Below are positions 13,767 through 14,580 of a DNA stretch of 14,580 nt, piece after piece (within the stretch, counting starts at the first letter, position 1; every line of letters begins with the position of its first letter). A program made the translations under genes and the position numbers. The notes under the pieces were generated by a model, which did no database searches, was not told where the DNA came from, and saw nothing but the letters and a program-made list of their open reading frames with translations. This DNA comes from Gallionellaceae bacterium (GTDB taxonomy: Bacteria > Pseudomonadota > Gammaproteobacteria > Burkholderiales > Gallionellaceae): positions 267-14,846 of the forward strand of contig DMCN01000072.1 in the NCBI GenBank assembly GCA_003445795.1, in the 5' to 3' direction.

Positions 13767-14580
13767 CTAGGCGATCATGCCAGCCGCCACGGTGTTGTTG
13801 GTTGCTTCGTCGATGACGATGAAGCTCCCCGTCGCGCGGTCGATCTCGTAGCTGTCGAACACCAGCGGCTGCTGGATCTTGATCGCCACGCGGGCGATGT
13901 CGTTCATGTGCAGTTTCTCGGCCGCATGCTGCTCCAGCGTATTCACATCCACGCGGTAGTCTAGGCGCGAGAACAGCGCTTTCGCCGTGCGCGTGGTGTG
14001 CTTGACCATATATTTGCGGTTCTTGTCCAAGGGAGATTCCGACAGCCAGCACAAGGTCGCGTCGAATTCCTTTTCCACCCTTGGGGGAAGATGGTCTGTT
14101 TTGACGACCATGTCGCCGCGCGAGATGTCGATCTCATCTTCCAGCGTGAGCGTGACCGACTGCGGTGCAAAGGCGGTCTGTAGTTTGCCGTTGTAGGTAT
14201 CGATCTCTTTGACCCGGGTGGTCCAACCCGAAGGCAGGACGGTGACCTCGTCGCCAACCGAGACTTCGCCTGCTTCAATGCGCCCCATGAAGCCTCTGTA
14301 GTCATGGTGTTCGTCGGTCTGCGGACGGCAGACCCACTGCACCGGAAAGCGGAAGTCGCTGGTATTCACGTCGTGGTCGATCTCGACCTTCTCCAGCAGT
14401 TCCAACAAGGCCGGACCTGTGTACCAGTCGAGCTTGTCGCCCCTGTCCACCACCATGTCGCCGTTCAATGCGGAAAGCGGGATGCAATGCACATCGTGCA
14501 GGCCAAGCTGTGCGGCAAAGACCTTGTACTCGGCGACGATCGCGTCGAAGCGCGCTTGCGAGTAATCCACCATGTCCATC
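13767..14580 (-). CDS. cysN: Sulfate adenylyltransferase subunit 1 (CysN), C-terminal part, cut by window edge
   Basis: CysN is the GTPase subunit that with CysD forms ATP sulfurylase, activating sulfate to adenosine 5'-phosphosulfate (APS) for assimilation. About 270 C-terminal residues are present, against roughly 430-475 in full-length proteins; the first part, with the P-loop and most G motifs, lies beyond the right edge. The visible start MDMVDYS is the end of the G4 motif NKMD followed by the usual MVDYS, so the methionine at the edge is not the start codon. IPLSALNGDMVV contains the G5 SAL. Then come the elongation-factor-like beta-barrel domains: FRFPVQWVCRP, YRGFMGRIEAG, GDEVTVLPSG and DISRGDMVV are all characteristic. 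The protein ends in NNTVAAGMIA, usual for CysN without a fused APS kinase (CysC), so it is the stand-alone form. cysD is expected upstream, outside the window. Confidence 0.96.
   Translation of the reverse strand, partial: MDMVDYSQARFDAIVAEYKVFAAQLGLHDVHCIPLSALNGDMVVDRGDKLDWYTGPALLELLEKVEIDHDVNTSDFRFPVQWVCRPQTDEHHDYRGFMGRIEAGEVSVGDEVTVLPSGWTTRVKEIDTYNGKLQTAFAPQSVTLTLEDEIDISRGDMVVKTDHLPPRVEKEFDATLCWLSESPLDKNRKYMVKHTTRTAKALFSRLDYRVDVNTLEQHAAEKLHMNDIARVAIKIQQPLVFDSYEIDRATGSFIVIDEATNNTVAAGMIA

Noticed and set aside
12469..14052. A 527-codon open frame on the minus strand spanning the CobD-like gene and the ends of its neighbours
   Set aside because: It runs out of frame across three recognisable genes, is rich in Arg, Gly, Ala and Pro as expected for a high-GC shadow, and matches no family.

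Overview
This window reads as ordinary chromosomal backbone of a betaproteobacterium. The gene content (bamE-dapB next to recN and nadK, hrcA directly followed by hemH, orn divergent from an M48 peptidase with phhB and rsgA, and a CobD/CbiB-like membrane protein beside cysN) and the high-GC coding style fit the Nitrosomonadales, perhaps a Gallionellaceae-like autotroph. That placement is inferred from gene order and protein style, not from a database match. No tRNA, rRNA, CRISPR array, phage gene or transposase is visible, and no non-coding stretch exceeds 300 bases.

Layout. (1) Bases 1-177 hold a chain of small palindromes that looks like one copy of a dispersed extragenic repeat. (2) From 4364 down to 178 a tight minus-strand run reads nadK, recN, bamE, dapB and a small AT-rich putative lipoprotein. 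(3) From 4460 to 7265 a plus-strand run reads hrcA, hemH and a YdjM-like membrane protein. It diverges from nadK across 95 bases that contain a good extended -10 motif very close to the hrcA start. (4) From 9551 down to 7272 lie orn and a membrane diguanylate cyclase carrying a periplasmic heme c motif. (5) From 9619 to 12383 lie an M48 (Ste24-like) peptidase, a small c-type cytochrome, phhB and rsgA, with the first two and last two genes overlapping at their start/stop codons. (6) From 14580 down to 12528 lie the C-terminal part of cysN, a CobD/CbiB-family membrane protein and a 63-residue YjfB-like putative motility protein.

Functionally the window mixes housekeeping roles: lysine and peptidoglycan precursor synthesis (dapB), outer-membrane assembly (bamE), DNA repair (recN), NADP supply (nadK), heat-shock repression (hrcA), heme synthesis (hemH), ribosome assembly (rsgA) and sulfate activation (cysN). 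The most interesting unit is orn plus the heme-c diguanylate cyclase. One gene makes cyclic di-GMP, probably under redox or ligand control, and its neighbour encodes the enzyme that removes pGpG, the product of cyclic di-GMP breakdown. I found no clearly undescribed multi-gene system.
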